A stretch of DNA of 64,000 nt from positions 868,001 to 932,000 of the forward strand of contig NC_026505.1 in NCBI RefSeq assembly GCF_000182925.2, given 5' to 3'. Below, piece by piece: positions 33,632 through 47,144 of the stretch. Below the pieces are notes generated by a model. That model was not told the origin of the DNA and did no database searches. It was given only the letters and a program-made list of their open reading frames with translations. Made by a program: the position numbers and the translations under genes. The first letter of the stretch is position 1, and each line of letters starts with the position of its first letter. This stretch comes from Neurospora crassa OR74A (taxonomy: Eukaryota; Ascomycota; Sordariomycetes; Sordariales; Sordariaceae).

Positions 33632-35574
33632 TAGCCGACTAGTATAATTAATTAATTGTCTTATTCCCTATGTTATAACTATAGCGCCTTATTAGTATAG
33701 GGTCCTTCTCTAGTTCTTTGGAGGGGAAAACCGTACGGTATTAAGCACCGCCGGATGAAAACCCCTAGCTCTATTTCGGTCGTGCTTCTCTATACCGCTC
33801 CTACTTTGCTTACAACTATAATAGTTCTTACCTACCGCTATAGCGAACTAATTTCGTCTCTCCTACCGCTATATTATCCTAATATTAAAATAATAAGGAT
33901 AATAGGAATAGGACTAAACTAAACGTACTACTTCCTTTACTACCTTTTTATTTTACCCCCTACCGCTCTTTCCTCTACCTTCTCTCTACTTCCTTATCCT
34001 ATCTCCCTGTTTATTACTCTACCTCTCTATTTTCTTATCCTATTTATAAATACCTCCCCCCTATTATTTATTCTATTACTCTACGGATTTACTTCTATTT
34101 ATAATAGTATAAGGACCCCCTTCCTTTATTTATATAATCCCCTACGTAGCGCCCCTTTTTAATCCTTCTTCTCCTTTTTCCCTAATATAATTTTTAATAA
34201 AATAGCTTCCTCCGGCCGTTATTGCCCTAATTTAATTAATTTAACCTCCAACGTAGAGGGTCCCTCCCTTAGTATATTTTTAGGCTTTATATTCCTTATA
34301 ATTATACTTCTAAAGTTTATATTCTTTATTTATACCCTTTATAATTTCCTTAGTAGTCGTCTTCCTCCGAATTGGTATAGTTTTCTTCTTCATCCTCTTT
34401 AACCCTTATACTAATTTAATTAGTATTATTCGTAAGATTCCTTACCTTTACTATACTTTAAATCTTACTTCCGTCCTACGTAGTAATAAATTTAATTCCT
34501 CTAATAATTTCCGTAAGGTTATTACTAAGAAGGTTTGCCTTATCTTAGCGATTAGTGAATCTCTTGTTCTCTATATTTCCTTTTCTTTATTATTATTTAA
34601 CTTCTATTCTAGCTGGCGGTACCTAGAACGCTACCGAGTAGCTTCTTAGGCGCAATTAGGCGTTCGTTAGATAGTATTTTTCGGTTCTTGCTGTGGCTGC
34701 GGTTTAGATAGCTCCCGTAATTAGCACAATTATTTCTTCCCCGTTCTTATCCTTTTATTCTAGTATTATTAATATTCTATATTCTTTTTAGGAGTGCCTT
34801 ACAATTTTTTTACGCTGCTCCTCCTCTAATTTAATTACTAAATAGTACTCTCTTAACCTCCCTAACCTTAATGCTTATAATAGAATTCTTTTAACTTTAA
34901 TTCTATTATTTAGGAACTTTTAGAATTCCTCCTTTATTAATAGCTAAATTTCTAAGTTATTTTAGAAGTTAGTATCTATATTAAAGTAATTTAAAATAAT
35001 ATAAGTAAAGGTCTCTTTTTCGAGCCTATAGGCGCAAATGGGGGTTAGGACGTTTAGTACTTTCCTCCTATAGAAGAAGGCCTAAAGGCTAATAACTTCT
35101 ATCCTAGTTTAAATAAGGAGGAAACTCTTTACTTTAATTAGTAGGTACAGTTCTTCTTTATCTTCTCCTAATTTTCGGCGTCTTCCTTTCTTCTTCTTCG
35201 TACTAATTATATATTACTAAACAGCTTCTCTATTAAATTTAGGGGTAAGGTTAATAATAGTAAATTTATACTATTGCCCTAATTTTATTATTACTATCGC
35301 TAAGTAGTAATTGTAGTATAATACTTATTTTTAATTTATTATATCTTTTAACTATTCCTCCCGGTCGGCGGCTATTAATTTTAGGATTTATAATAATAGT
35401 AGTAGGGTCTTTAAATCCGGGGGAGGATTAATTACTATTACTAGTAATTTCTCCGTTAGCGCCTATTCTTCAGCCTACCATATTTTACCTACGCTATTTT
35501 CTAATTTATTAGTAGATAATTAACTTTTCGACCGTTGTACTTAAATATAACTAAATACCTAAATTATTATCCCT

Positions 35575-35632
35575 CGGACGAACCAAGCTTAGTCCGTTCG
35601 GACGAACCAAGCTTAGTCCGTTCGGACGAACC
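35575..35632 (+). repeat. 24-bp tandem duplication within L2
   Basis: Two perfect 24-bp units beginning CGGACGAACCAAGCTTAG, followed by the first 10 bases of a third. The matching place in the other LINE copies (near 44650) has a single unit. Confidence 0.9.
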
Positions 35633-36650
35633 TTTCTTTAAAAGTCCGGACCCTTTTATTAAAGTAAAAGTTGAATAGTAGATAGAATATTTCTATTTTT
35701 AAGTTTTTTACCGGCGTAGTTTTATACGCCCTAATAATAATTTTTAAATATTTCATTTAATATTTTACTAGCCTAATTACAATCCTTTATAGTTTCCTAT
35801 AAATTTTAATTAATTAGTAGAATATTAAGGCTCTATATATAATAGTACTACGAATATATTTAATATATATTTCCCTTACCCGAATAAAAGAGTAACCCTA
35901 TATCTTCGTTATTAATTTTATAAATATATTTATTTAAGTTATTATTTTTTATTTTACTACTTCCGCGTAAGCCCTATAATTAAATTTACAATCTAATTAT
36001 ACCCTTAGGAATTATATTAATTCTATCGATTAAAGTACAATATCCCTAAATTAGAAAATTTCCGTCCTTAGTACCCTCGTTTATATAAAATATATTAATT
36101 CTATTTTATTTACTTCGAACTCTATACTTCTCGCCCCTACCTATTCCGAATATACTTCCTATATTATTTATAATATTCGGTAATTTTCTTTAATAGTACG
36201 GACTATTACTATAATATTAATATTATTTATAAAGCTAATTATAATTATATTTAGGATTATTATTAATTTCTGGTATAATAGGGTAATAAAGAGAATAAAT
36301 AGAATAGAGGAGAGGGGGGAGCTTTATAGTATATTAGTAGTAATTATGTAGGGGCGGAATATTTTGTTATTAAAGAAGAGGGAACTTCTCCTACTTATAA
36401 CGAAGTTTGTTACTTACTTAATAATCTATATTAGGAATTGTATTTTCTATAGGGTATATAAAAGCTATTTATAATTAACTCTATCGAACGTTCCTTTTAA
36501 ATTTAGGAGTATAAAAGACGTTATAGCCTTAAATTTCTAAATTATATATACCGTATTAGTAACTACCCGGATTATAAACTTTATTAAACAATTTATTTAG
36601 TTACTTATTTAACCCTCTAGTAGAAGGCTAAATTCTTCAAATACCTACAT

Positions 36651-36750
36651 NNNNNNNNNNNNNNNNNNNNNNNNNNNNNNNNNNNNNNNNNNNNNNNNNN
36701 NNNNNNNNNNNNNNNNNNNNNNNNNNNNNNNNNNNNNNNNNNNNNNNNNN
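36651..36750. other. Assembly gap (100 N)
   Basis: Exactly 100 N, the conventional size for an unknown scaffold gap, inside LINE copy L2. Confidence 0.98.
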
Positions 36751-38037
36751 ATAGATAATTTATTTCGTTAAAATAGTTTTCTTTATATTTAGTTTCGCTA
36801 GAGCGGATATAAATATTATTTTAATAGTAAAATTTTACTATAAATCCAATTTTCTAATATTTAAAGTATTACTAGATATTATTTAAAGTTTAGAACGGTT
36901 TATATAAGTATATACCACCGTCCTAAAGAAAAAAGTTATTTTAAAGGAAATATACTACTAATATAGTAGCAATTTTCATAAAGAATAAACTTTTATTCTC
37001 TCCGTCCCTTCTCTTCTATAGCCGAATTTTAATAATAGATACCTCCGGGTTCCTCTCCTTTACTATATTCGAAATAGCTTCCGCTATAGTATAATTATTA
37101 ATATTATCCTAGGGTATACTCCGAACTAGTACGCCTATAATACTTATAGTAATAAAAATATTAGGGCTAAAAACTTCTTTAACTTATATTTAATTTCGTT
37201 ACTACTAAATATATATAAATTCGTCGAATATAATTATATAGTCTTTGGTCGTTAATATCCTAATAATTATATAGATTACTAAATTAAATTTCTTTTTACT
37301 TAAGTAAATAATTAAGGTTATCTTCGTATTTTCGTTCGAACGGTTTATAAATTCAGTGGTAATTATTGTTCCTTTGATAGTAAATTATTACTCAAGGTTA
37401 GAGGGAATAAACTTTTTAATAATAGTAGGTAATTATTAGAGGGTAATACCAATCTTATTCGGGCTAACTTTCGTTATAATATTAGTTTAATACTTCGGCG
37501 CTTTTTAAACGCCTTTCTTAATTTCTTTTAAAATATCCTTCTTTAAATTATTAAAATCCGTTTTAATAATAAATTAATTAGTTCTAACCTTATTAACCTC
37601 GAATTATATAAATCTACTTTTTCTAATATGTACCTTCGCAAATTCAAAAAGTAATTCTCGAACCTAATAATAGTCCTTAATCAAAATAATATTATAGTCT
37701 ATAAATTTATTTATTCTAATAATAAACTTCTTTAATATTTTATTATCTTCTTTTATTTTATTTAAAGTTTTTGTAATAAGTACGGCTTCGGGATTATTAT
37801 ATATTAAGATTTCCGCGAGCGGGTTATAGATATTATTTTCGAATTTACGAATATTACTATTAATAGCTATCGGCAACGACAATATAACGCCGTCGTTACG
37901 TTCGTTGTAGGATATTGTAAGGGACGTAAACGACCCTCTTAAATCGATTGCCGTTATTAATTTTCGTTTTGGAGCACTCCTCGACTAGAAATCGGCGTTT
38001 CCGGTTTTAAAGCAGTTTTTCGCAGCCGACTAGTATA

Positions 38038-38483
38038 GTTGAGAATAATTAATTAAAATATATTTAATAACGGTCGATACGAAGTGAGAATTTTAATTAA
38101 GTATTACGAATAGTATTGTAAGTGCGATTATTACGATATTCCCCTATTTTATTATTATTAGTTAGAATTACAATAAGATATTTAATTTTAGTAACCGAAT
38201 TTAATATAATTAAATTAACTTACATTAAGTATTTCTAATACTATTAAAGGGTTTTAAATAGTTTTAGTATATTTATAAGGAGGGGGTAATATAATTCTTA
38301 GTCCCTAAGGACTTCGCTAAGAAGGTTAAAAATTCTAAGGAAATTATAAAGTTGTTTTACTACTTTAATATTAAATTTAAGGATTTCAATAATAAGGTTA
38401 ATACTATTACTAAAGTAAAGGATAAATTAGTAGCCGTTTCTAAGAAGGAAGTAAAAGACTTTAAAGCTCGTATTACTATATTC
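38038..38483. other. RIP-degraded sequence with a gag-like coiled-coil remnant
   Basis: A plus-strand open stretch (about 38352-38483) reads as Lys-rich coiled coil (KDFNNKVNTITKVKDK and onward) and then runs into the next LINE fragment. This resembles the remnant of an LTR-element gag into which LINEs inserted, but it is too short to assign. Confidence 0.35.
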
Positions 38484-39137
38484 GAAAAAAAACTGCTTCG
38501 AAACCGGAAACGCCGATTTCTAGTCAAGGAGTACTCCAAAACGAAAACTAAAAACGGCAATCGACTCAGGAGGGTCGTTTATATCCCTCACAATATCCTA
38601 CGACGAACGTAACGATGGTATATATTGTTGTTACTAATAGTTATTAATAGCGGTACTTATAGATTCGAAAATAGTATTTATAATCCGCTTGCGGAAATTT
38701 TAATATATAACGATCCTAAAGCCGTACTTACTACGAAGACCTCGGATAAATTGGATAAAATTAATAAAATATTACAGAAATTTATTATTAAAGTAAATAA
38801 GTTTATAAAGTATAATACTATTTCGACCGAAGATTGTCGTTAGGCTTGAAAATTACTTCTTGAATTCGTAAAGGTACGTATTGGAAAAAGTAGGTTTATA
38901 CGACCCGAAGCTAGTAAGGTTGGAACCGATTAGTTTATTATTAGGAAGGATCTTAATAATTTAAAGAAAGATATTTTAAAGGAAATTAAAAAAGGCGTTT
39001 AAGAGGCGCTGAAGCGTTAGGCTAATATTATAGTAAAAATTAGCCCAAATAAAATTAGTATTACCCTTTAATAATCATTTACTATTATTAAGAAGTTTAT
39101 TCTTTTTAATTTTAAATAATAATTTATTATTAAAAAT
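38484..39137 (+). mobile_element. LINE family copy L3: 5' fragment
   Basis: About 650 bp from the LINE 5' end through the early part of ORF1, followed directly by the 5' end of L4 in the same orientation. It is either a 3'-truncated copy into which L4 inserted or a rearrangement product. Confidence 0.75.
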
Positions 39138-40804
39138 TAAATTTAAAAAACTACTTTAAAACCGGAAACGCCGATTTCTAGTCGAGGAGTGCTCCAAAAC
39201 GAAAATTAACAGCGGCAATCGATTCAGGAGGGTCGTTTACGTCCCTTACAATATCCTACGACGAACGTAGCGACGGTATTGTATTGTCGTTACTAATAAC
39301 TATTAATAGCGGTACTTGTAAATTCGAAAATAGCGTTTACAACCCGCTCGCGGAAATCTTAATATATAACAACCCTAAAGCCGTACTTACTATAAAGACT
39401 TTAGATAAAACGAATAAAGACGACGAAATATTGAAGAAGTTTATTATTAGAGTGAATAAGTTTACGGACTATAATACTATTTTAATCGAAGATTGTTATT
39501 AAGTTCGAAAACTACTTTTTAAATTCGCGAAGGTATACGTTAGAAAAAGCGGGTCTATGCGACCCGAGGCTAGTAAGGCTAGAACTAATTAATTTATTAT
39601 TAAAAAGGATTTTAATAATTTAAAGAAGGATATTTTAGAGGAAATTAAAAAAGGTACCCAAAAGGTATTAAAATATTAAATTAATATTATAGCGAAAATT
39701 AGCCTAAATAAAATTAATACTACCTTTTAATAACTACTTACTACTATTAAGAAATTTGTCCCCTCCAACCTTAAGTAATAATTTACTATTAAGGGAGCGA
39801 TAATTGCTACTAAATTTGTAAACCGTTCGAACGAAGATATAAAAATAACCCTAGCTACTTATTTAAGTAAAAAGAAACCTAGTTTAATAATCTATATAAT
39901 TATTAGGATATTAATAATTAGAAACTATATAATTATATTTAATAAACCTATATATACCTACTACTAACGAAATTAAACGTAGGCTAAAGAAATTTTCGAC
40001 TTTAATATTTTTATTATTATAAGTACCGTAGATATATTAGTTCGGAGCGTACTCTAAGATAATATTAATAATTATATTATAGTAGAAGCTATTTCGAATA
40101 TAGTAAAGGAGAGGAACCTAGAGGTATTTATTATTAAAATTTAGTTATAGAAGAAAAAGGATAAAGAGAATAAAAGCCTACTCTTTATAAAAGTTGATAC
40201 TATATTAGTAATATATTTCCTCTAAAATGACTTCTTTCTCTAAAATAGCGGCGTATACCTATACGAACCGTTCTAAACCTCGAATAATATTTAATAATAT
40301 TTTGAATATTAGGGAATTGAATATATAATACGATTTTACTGTTAAAATAATATTTACGCCTACTATAGTGAAGCTAAATATAAAAGAGACTACTTTAGTA
40401 AAGTAAATTGTCTGTCCAATAATAATAAATTATTTGTTTATTATAAGCCGTATAGGAAGAAGGGGTATTATATATATAATTATAAGGAGTATTCTATTCT
40501 CCGGAAGATAATTATAAAGGTATTTATTATATACGCCGAAAGGCTATAAGTATTCGCCCCCCGTAAGAATCTAACTAGAAAGGTATTAGAATTAATAATA
40601 GAGATTATAAACGAAGGTATTCTACTAAACGCCCCCCCTAACTCCTATACTATTACTACCCTAAAAAAAATATATTAAAGGAGGTATAAAGAGGGGACGG
40701 CCGAAAAAGTTAATCGGCCTATCCGCCCAATTAAAGCCTATAACCTTATAAAGTTTAATAAATAATTATTATATATACTTATAAAATATAAGAGGAAGTT
40801 GGTT

Positions 40805-42324
40805 AATTAATTGTCTAATTCCCTATACTATAACTATAGCGCTTTATTGGCATAGGGTCCTTCTCTAATTCTTTGGAGGGGAAAACCGTATAGTATTAAG
40901 CACCGCCGGATAAAAACCCCCAATTCTATTTCGGTCGTAGTTCTCTACACCGCTCCTACTTTACTTATAGCTATAATAGTTCTTACCTACTACTATAGCG
41001 AACTAATTTCATCTCTCCTACCGTTATATTATCCTAATACTAAAATAATAAAGATAATAGGAATAGGACCGGACTAAGCGTACTACTTTTTTTACTACCT
41101 CTCCATCTTACTCCTTACCGCTCCTTCTTTCACTTTTTCCCTACTTCCCTATCCTATTTTCCCGCCTATTACTCTATTTCTCTACCTCCTTATCCTATTT
41201 ATAAATACTTCCGCTCTATTATTTACTCTATTACCCTATAAATTTACTTTTATTTATAATAGTATAAGGACCCCCTTCCTTTATTTATATAATCCCTTAT
41301 ACAACGTCCCCTCCTAATCCTCTTTCTCCTTTTTCCTTATTATAATCTTTAATAAAATAACTTCTTCTAGCCGTTATTACCTTAGCCTAATTAATTTAAC
41401 TTCTAATATAGAGGGTCCCTCCCCTAGTACATCCCTAGGCCTTATATCCTTTATAATTTTACTTTTAGAATTTATATTCTTTATTTGTAACCTCCGTAAT
41501 TTCCTTAATAATTATTCTCCCCTAAACCGGTACAATTTCCTTCTTCGTCCTCTTTGACCCTTATATTAATTTAATTAATATTATTTATAGAATTCCTTAC
41601 TTTTACTATATTCTAAATTTTACTTCCGTCCTACATAGTAATAGATTTAATTCTCCTAACAATTTTCGTAAAATTATTATTAAGAAGATTTATTTTATTT
41701 CGGCGATTAATAAATTTCTTATTTTCTATATTTCCTTTCCTCTATTATTATTTAACTTCTATCCTAACCAGCGGTATTTAAAACGCTACCTACGCCTATA
41801 CCTATAAAATATATATATTAAATACTCTTATTAGCCTTTATAATACCTATAATACTATTTAAATAATAGTTATTACTATAGTATTAAATAATTTAGATAA
41901 ATTTAATTATAGTTTAAATACTTCTATTCGTACTGCTAATGATTTTGTTCATTGTATATATGCGCGTTTAGAGTAGGACGAACTGCCCACTAACTATAAG
42001 CGTCTTTCCTACGCTATTAACTATAGTATTATTAAATTTTAGCGAAAGGGTTACTATAAACTAATTATAAAGGATATTTATTACAATTATATCCCTTCTC
42101 TTCCTAGCGGTAATACTATAAACCCAGTTCGGATTACATTTAATTTTAATAGTATTACTATTATTCTTACGCATATCGTATCCGGCGGTAGCAGTTTCGC
42201 TACTCCTACTCGTATAGTCTCCGGTTCTAACAGTAGTAGTTCCGTTCCTAGTAGCCCTATAGCCGTCGACACTCCCGGCCGCCCCCTCATAAACAATAAC
42301 TAGGTCCAGTGGCGCCGTGAGGTT
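40805..42324 (-). mobile_element. LINE family copy L5, 5'-truncated, nested in L4
   Basis: 1520 bp on the minus strand, from the LINE 3' tail (40805) to a truncation point in the post-RT region (42324). A perfect 14-bp target duplication, AGAGGAAGTTGGTT, flanks it at 40791-40804 and 42325-42338, and removing it rejoins L4 exactly. 5' truncation plus a variable-length duplication is the mark of target-primed reverse transcription. Its 5' 240 bp keeps more CA/TG and an uninterrupted minus-strand frame (NLTAPLDLVIVYEGAAGSVD and onward), so it is younger or less mutated than its host. Confidence 0.88.
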
Positions 42325-44261
42325 AGAGGAAGTTGGTTGTATAGTAGTAATAGCGCTTATATAATTATAGCCCCCCCTAGGGAAATAATACCCTTATCTT
42401 CTATTAAGGGATTAGAAGGAACCTTATCCTAAAATAATTAATAATCCAATTCAAAATATTCTATTAGAACGTAGGGAAATTGTATAAGAAGAAAAAACTT
42501 CTATTCGAATAAAAAGAAACTTATAATATTATAGCAATCTAGGAGTTAAGTAAAAATCTAAATAAGAATATTTATTATCCTAAAAGCAGAAGGTATTTCG
42601 GGGTTAATTATTCGGAGAAGGGAAAAGTAATAATATATATAAATAAAAAATAGAATTCAAAAGACTTAGACTTCTAAATTGGAAAGGATTAAACTATAAT
42701 TATATTTAAAAATTTAAGGGATCTAACAACCATCTATTCTATCTACTCTCCTATCCTTACAAAAGGAATACTAAAATATTAATAGGGGTTACTATTCTTT
42801 AAATTTATTAAGGTAGGACTTCTAATAGGAAACCTAATTACTATTGGGGACTTTAACTTCTATTATCTCAATTAAGATATAAAGAATAAAATTAGCTTAA
42901 AGGCTGCTCGCCTCCTTATATAGGTATAATGCTAGAAATTTAATTCATTTACCCTCCGTAGTAAACCAACTAAATTTAGGAATATAATATAAAGAGAGAA
43001 GGATAGAACGATTAATTATATATAATCATCACCCGGAATTTAAGCTGAATATTAGGGAGCGTAACAATACGAATAAACCAATTCGGACTACTACCCTCAA
43101 AAGATTTAGGTTTAAGGAGGAAAAAAAATAAAAAAGTTAAAAAAGAAGGAAGATATAATTAGAATCTTATAAATATAAAGAAAGTAAAGGAAGTATTAGA
43201 AAAATAAATATTAATTCTAAAAAGGATTAATATAATAGAGGACTTTAAATTTACTTTTTATAAACTTAATAGAGAATTTACAAATATTGTAAAGGAATTT
43301 GTCCTATATTAAAAGAAAAGTCGAAGGAGGAGAATAAATTAATAAATGTTAGGATATAAAATAATTATAAAAGGAATGTAAAGGATATATTAAGAATAGT
43401 TTAAGTACTGGACAATATCGAAATAAAAAGAATTTATTGAAGCTATAATAAAAAAGAAGAGGATTATTACGAAGGCCTAATAGGCTATATAATATAATAG
43501 TATCGCCGAAGCCTCGAAAAACCTAAATCAATTTTAACTACTAAAATAATAAGTGTAAACCTTAAGCTACTAATTAATAAATTTCCTTAAATTACTAGCC
43601 TTTTAAACTTATAAAAAAATAATAGAGATTGGAGACTATAATAATAAGGCCGAAATTTTTACTAACTGCCTTTTCCCAAAGGTAAAAGTCCTAACGGATT
43701 ACTTACTAAATTAAACCGAATTATTAAAGGGTATTAATTTAATAATTATTAATAAATTAATTAACGAAGAAAATATTTAAAACGTACTTTGCCGAATAGT
43801 ATTTAATAAAACCCCCGGAATCGACTAATATTTAAATAGATTTTTAAAATTATATAAACAACTATTCTAATAAACTATAATATATTTAATATCCGCTAAC
43901 TTCCAATTTAGCCACTTCCTACAATAATTTAAAAATATCAAGGTAATTATCCTTAAAAAGCCCAAAAAAGCGCTACTTAATAAAAGTTAATAAATATATA
44001 GAAATTAATATTACTATTCAATAATATAGGAAAAATCCTCGAAGTACTTATAGCTAAAAGATTTATATAGGTAGCCGAAGAATTCAACCTCCTACTAAAG
44101 GGCTAAATAAGTAATTAGGTAAACTATTCGATAGAATTTACAATCTAGGTAATTATTAATATTATATATATAGCTTAAAAACTTAGGGCTGTAATATCCT
44201 TTATACTCCTAAATTTAATAGGAGCGTTCAATAAAATTAAATATAAATAGCTTCTATATAC

Positions 44262-44317
44262 CCTATAACCTCCATCTGCAACCAAAACCAACACCAACCC
44301 AACAGATAATGATTCAG
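44262..44317. other. Foreign-looking 56-bp segment at gap edge
   Basis: LINE homology stops after TATACCCTATA. The next about 50 bases are CA-rich (CAACCAAAACCAACACCAAC) up to the gap, in sharp contrast to the CA-depleted surroundings. The matching place in L7 (about 59363) continues with normal LINE sequence. Most likely a contig-end artefact or misjoin. Confidence 0.6.
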
Positions 44318-44417
44318 NNNNNNNNNNNNNNNNNNNNNNNNNNNNNNNNNNNNNNNNNNNNNNNNNNNNNNNNNNNNNNNNNNNNNNNNNNNNNNNNNNN
44401 NNNNNNNNNNNNNNNNN
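44318..44417. other. Assembly gap (100 N)
   Basis: Exactly 100 N, inside LINE copy L4 at the RT region. Confidence 0.98.
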
Positions 44418-47044
44418 ATAGTATTAGTATATATAAAGCCTTAATATTCCCTAATTAATTAAAATTTATAAGAAACTACGAAGGATTGTAATTAAACTAA
44501 CGAAATACTAAATTGAATATTTAAGAATTATCGCTAGGGCGTATAAAACTATATTAATAAGAAATTTGAAAATAGAAATATTCTATTTACTATTCGACCT
44601 CTACCTTAATAAAAGGGTCTAAGCCTTTAAAAAAAAGGTTTGCCTGGATAAATTAAGCCCGGTTCGTCCGGAGGATAATAGTTCAAATATCTAGCTATAT
44701 TTAAATATAATAATTAAAAGGTTAGCTACCTATTAATAAACTAAAGAATAATATAATTAAAATATAATAAACCGAAGAATAAGCGCCGACAGAGAAACTA
44801 CTAATAATAATAGTTAATCCTCTCCCGGAATTAAAGATCCTACTACTACTATTGTAAATCTTAAAACTAATAGCCGCCGACCGGGAGGAGTAGCTAAAAA
44901 ATATAATGAATTAAGAATAAATATTGTACTATAATTACTATTTAATAGTAATAGTAATAAAATTAGGGTAATAGTACAAATTCACTATTACTAACTTTAC
45001 CCCTAAATTTAATAAAGAAGCTATCTAACGATATATAGTTAATACGAAGAAGAAAAAAGGAAGATACTAAAAATTAAAAAAAGACGAAGAAGAATTATAC
45101 TTATTAATTAAAGCGAAGAGTTCCCTCTTTATTTAAATTAGAATAAAGATTATTGGCCTTTAGGCTTTTTTCTATTCAAAGAAAGTACCGGACGTTTTAA
45201 CCCCTATCTACGCCTACGGACTTAAAAAGGAGACCTTCGCCTATATTATCCTAAATTACCTTGATATAAATACTCTCTTCTAGAATAATTTAGAAATTTA
45301 GCTACTAATAAAGGAGGAACTCTAAGAGTTCCTAGATAATAAAGCTAAAGCCGAAAGAATCCTATTGTAAGTATTAAAATTAGGGAAGTTAAGAGAATAC
45401 TATTTAGTAATTGAATTAGAAGAGGAGTAGTGTAAAGAAATCGTAAGGTACTCTTAAAAAAATATAGAATGTTAATAATATTAAAATAAAAAGAAAGGAA
45501 TGGAGAGGAAATAATTATATTAATTATAAAAATTATTTAAATTGTAATTACAATAAGAATTGAAAAATACTATTTAACGAATACTTAATTATATTTAAAA
45601 AACTATTCGAATAACTCTATTATACGAATTTAATTTGTAATAACCTTATAGTACTATTAAATTCAATTATTATTTATAAAAGGGCGATTAGGAATATTAA
45701 TAGCTATAGGGCTACTAAAAACAGAACTACTACTACTAAAACCGGAGACCGTATAAATAGGAATAGTAAAACCGCTATTACTGGATATAATATATATAAG
45801 AATAATAATACTACTATTAAAATTAGACGCAATTCGAATTAGGTTTATAGTATTACTATTAAGAAAAGAAGGAATATAATTGTAATAAATATCCCTTATA
45901 ATTAATTTATAGTAACCCTTTTACTAAAATTCAATAATACTATAATTAATAGCGTAGGGAAAATGCTTGTAGTTAATAAACAATTTATTATATTTTAAAT
46001 ATATATATATACAATAAACGAATTCGTTAATAGTACAAATAAAAATATCTAAATTATAATTAAACTTATCTTAACTACCTAATACTATAATGATAATTAT
46101 TACCTAAATAATATTATAAATATTGTAAAGGCTAATAAGAATATTTAATATATATATTTTATAAATATAAGCGTAAATAGTATTCTAAGTACCGCTAACT
46201 AGAATAAAAATTAAATAATAACGAAGGAAAAGAAATATAGAGAATAAGAAACTTATTAATCGCTAAAATAGAATAAATCCTTTTAGTAATAACCTTATAA
46301 GAATTGTTAAGAGAGTTAAATTTATTACCGGAATATAAAATAGAGGCGAAATTTAGAATATAGTAAAAGTAAGGAATTTTACGAATAATACTAATTAAAT
46401 TAGTATAAAGGCCGAAGAGGATAAAGCAAGAAATTGTACTAGTTCGGAGGAAGACGATTATTAAGGAAATTATAGAAATTATAAATAAGGAATATAAATT
46501 CTAAAAATAAAATTATAGGGGATATAAGGCCCGGAAATATACTAAAGAAAGAACCTTCTATATTAAAGGTTAAATTAATCGGGCTAGGGCAATAACGGTT
46601 AGAGGAAATTATTTTATTAGAAATTATAATAAGGAAGAAGGAGAAGGAGGATTAAGAAAGAACGTTATATAGGAAATTATATAAATAAGGGAAGGGGGTC
46701 CTTACGTTATTGTAAATAAAGGTAAATCCGCAGGGTAATAGAATAAATAATAAGGTAGAAGTATTTATAAACGGGATAAGGGAATAGAGAAGTAGAATAA
46801 TAAATAGGAAAATAGGATAGGGAAATAGAAAGAAGGCGGAGGAAGGAACAATAGGGAATAAAATGGAGAAGTTATGAAGGAAGCGGTACGCTTAATCCAA
46901 TCCTATTCCTATTATCTTCATTATTCTAATATTAGAATAATATAATAGTAGGAGAAATAAAATTAATTCGCTATAATAGTAGGTAAGAACCGTCATAACT
47001 ATAAGCAAAATAGGAGCAATGTAGAGAATTATAACCGAAATAGA

Positions 47045-47144
47045 NNNNNNNNNNNNNNNNNNNNNNNNNNNNNNNNNNNNNNNNNNNNNNNNNNNNNNNN
47101 NNNNNNNNNNNNNNNNNNNNNNNNNNNNNNNNNNNNNNNNNNNN
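47045..47144. other. Assembly gap (100 N)
   Basis: Exactly 100 N, joining the 3' part of L4 to the ORF1 of L6. Probably a collapsed repeat junction. Confidence 0.98.

Larger units (their letters stand above)
33647..38022 (-). mobile_element. LINE family copy L2, minus strand, flanked by 15-bp TSD
   Basis: The 3' end lies at 33647 (tail GACAATTAATTAATTA when read on the minus strand) and the 5' end at 38022. ORF1 occupies about 36750-37920 and the EN-RT and post-RT regions 33700-36650. A 15-bp duplication flanks it at 33632-33646 and 38023-38037 (YAGCCGACTAGTATA), differing only by C versus T in CA/TA. At 4.4 kb it is shorter than the 6.9-kb full copy. A 100-N gap at 36651-36750 lies at the ORF1/RT junction and may hide the missing part. 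A 24-bp tandem duplication sits at 35575-35622. Confidence 0.83.
39138..47044 (+). mobile_element. LINE family copy L4, interrupted by nested L5 and a gap
   Basis: The 5' end at about 39138 is followed by ORF1 (39150-40800). After the nested minus-strand copy L5 (40805-42324) come the endonuclease, with a GDFNxxxLN-type motif near 42850, and the RT N-terminal part (44210-44260, GAFNKIK-like). A gap at 44318-44417 is followed by the post-RT and 3' region up to the gap at 47045. Lined up against L7, L4 is collinear except for L5, the gap, and the foreign-looking 44262-44317. All frames are broken by TAA/TAG. The 3' terminus is lost in the gap. Confidence 0.78.

Noticed and set aside
42087-42296. 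69-aa minus-strand frame as a gene
   Set aside because: It is inside LINE copy L5 and in a different frame from the longer open reading of that element.
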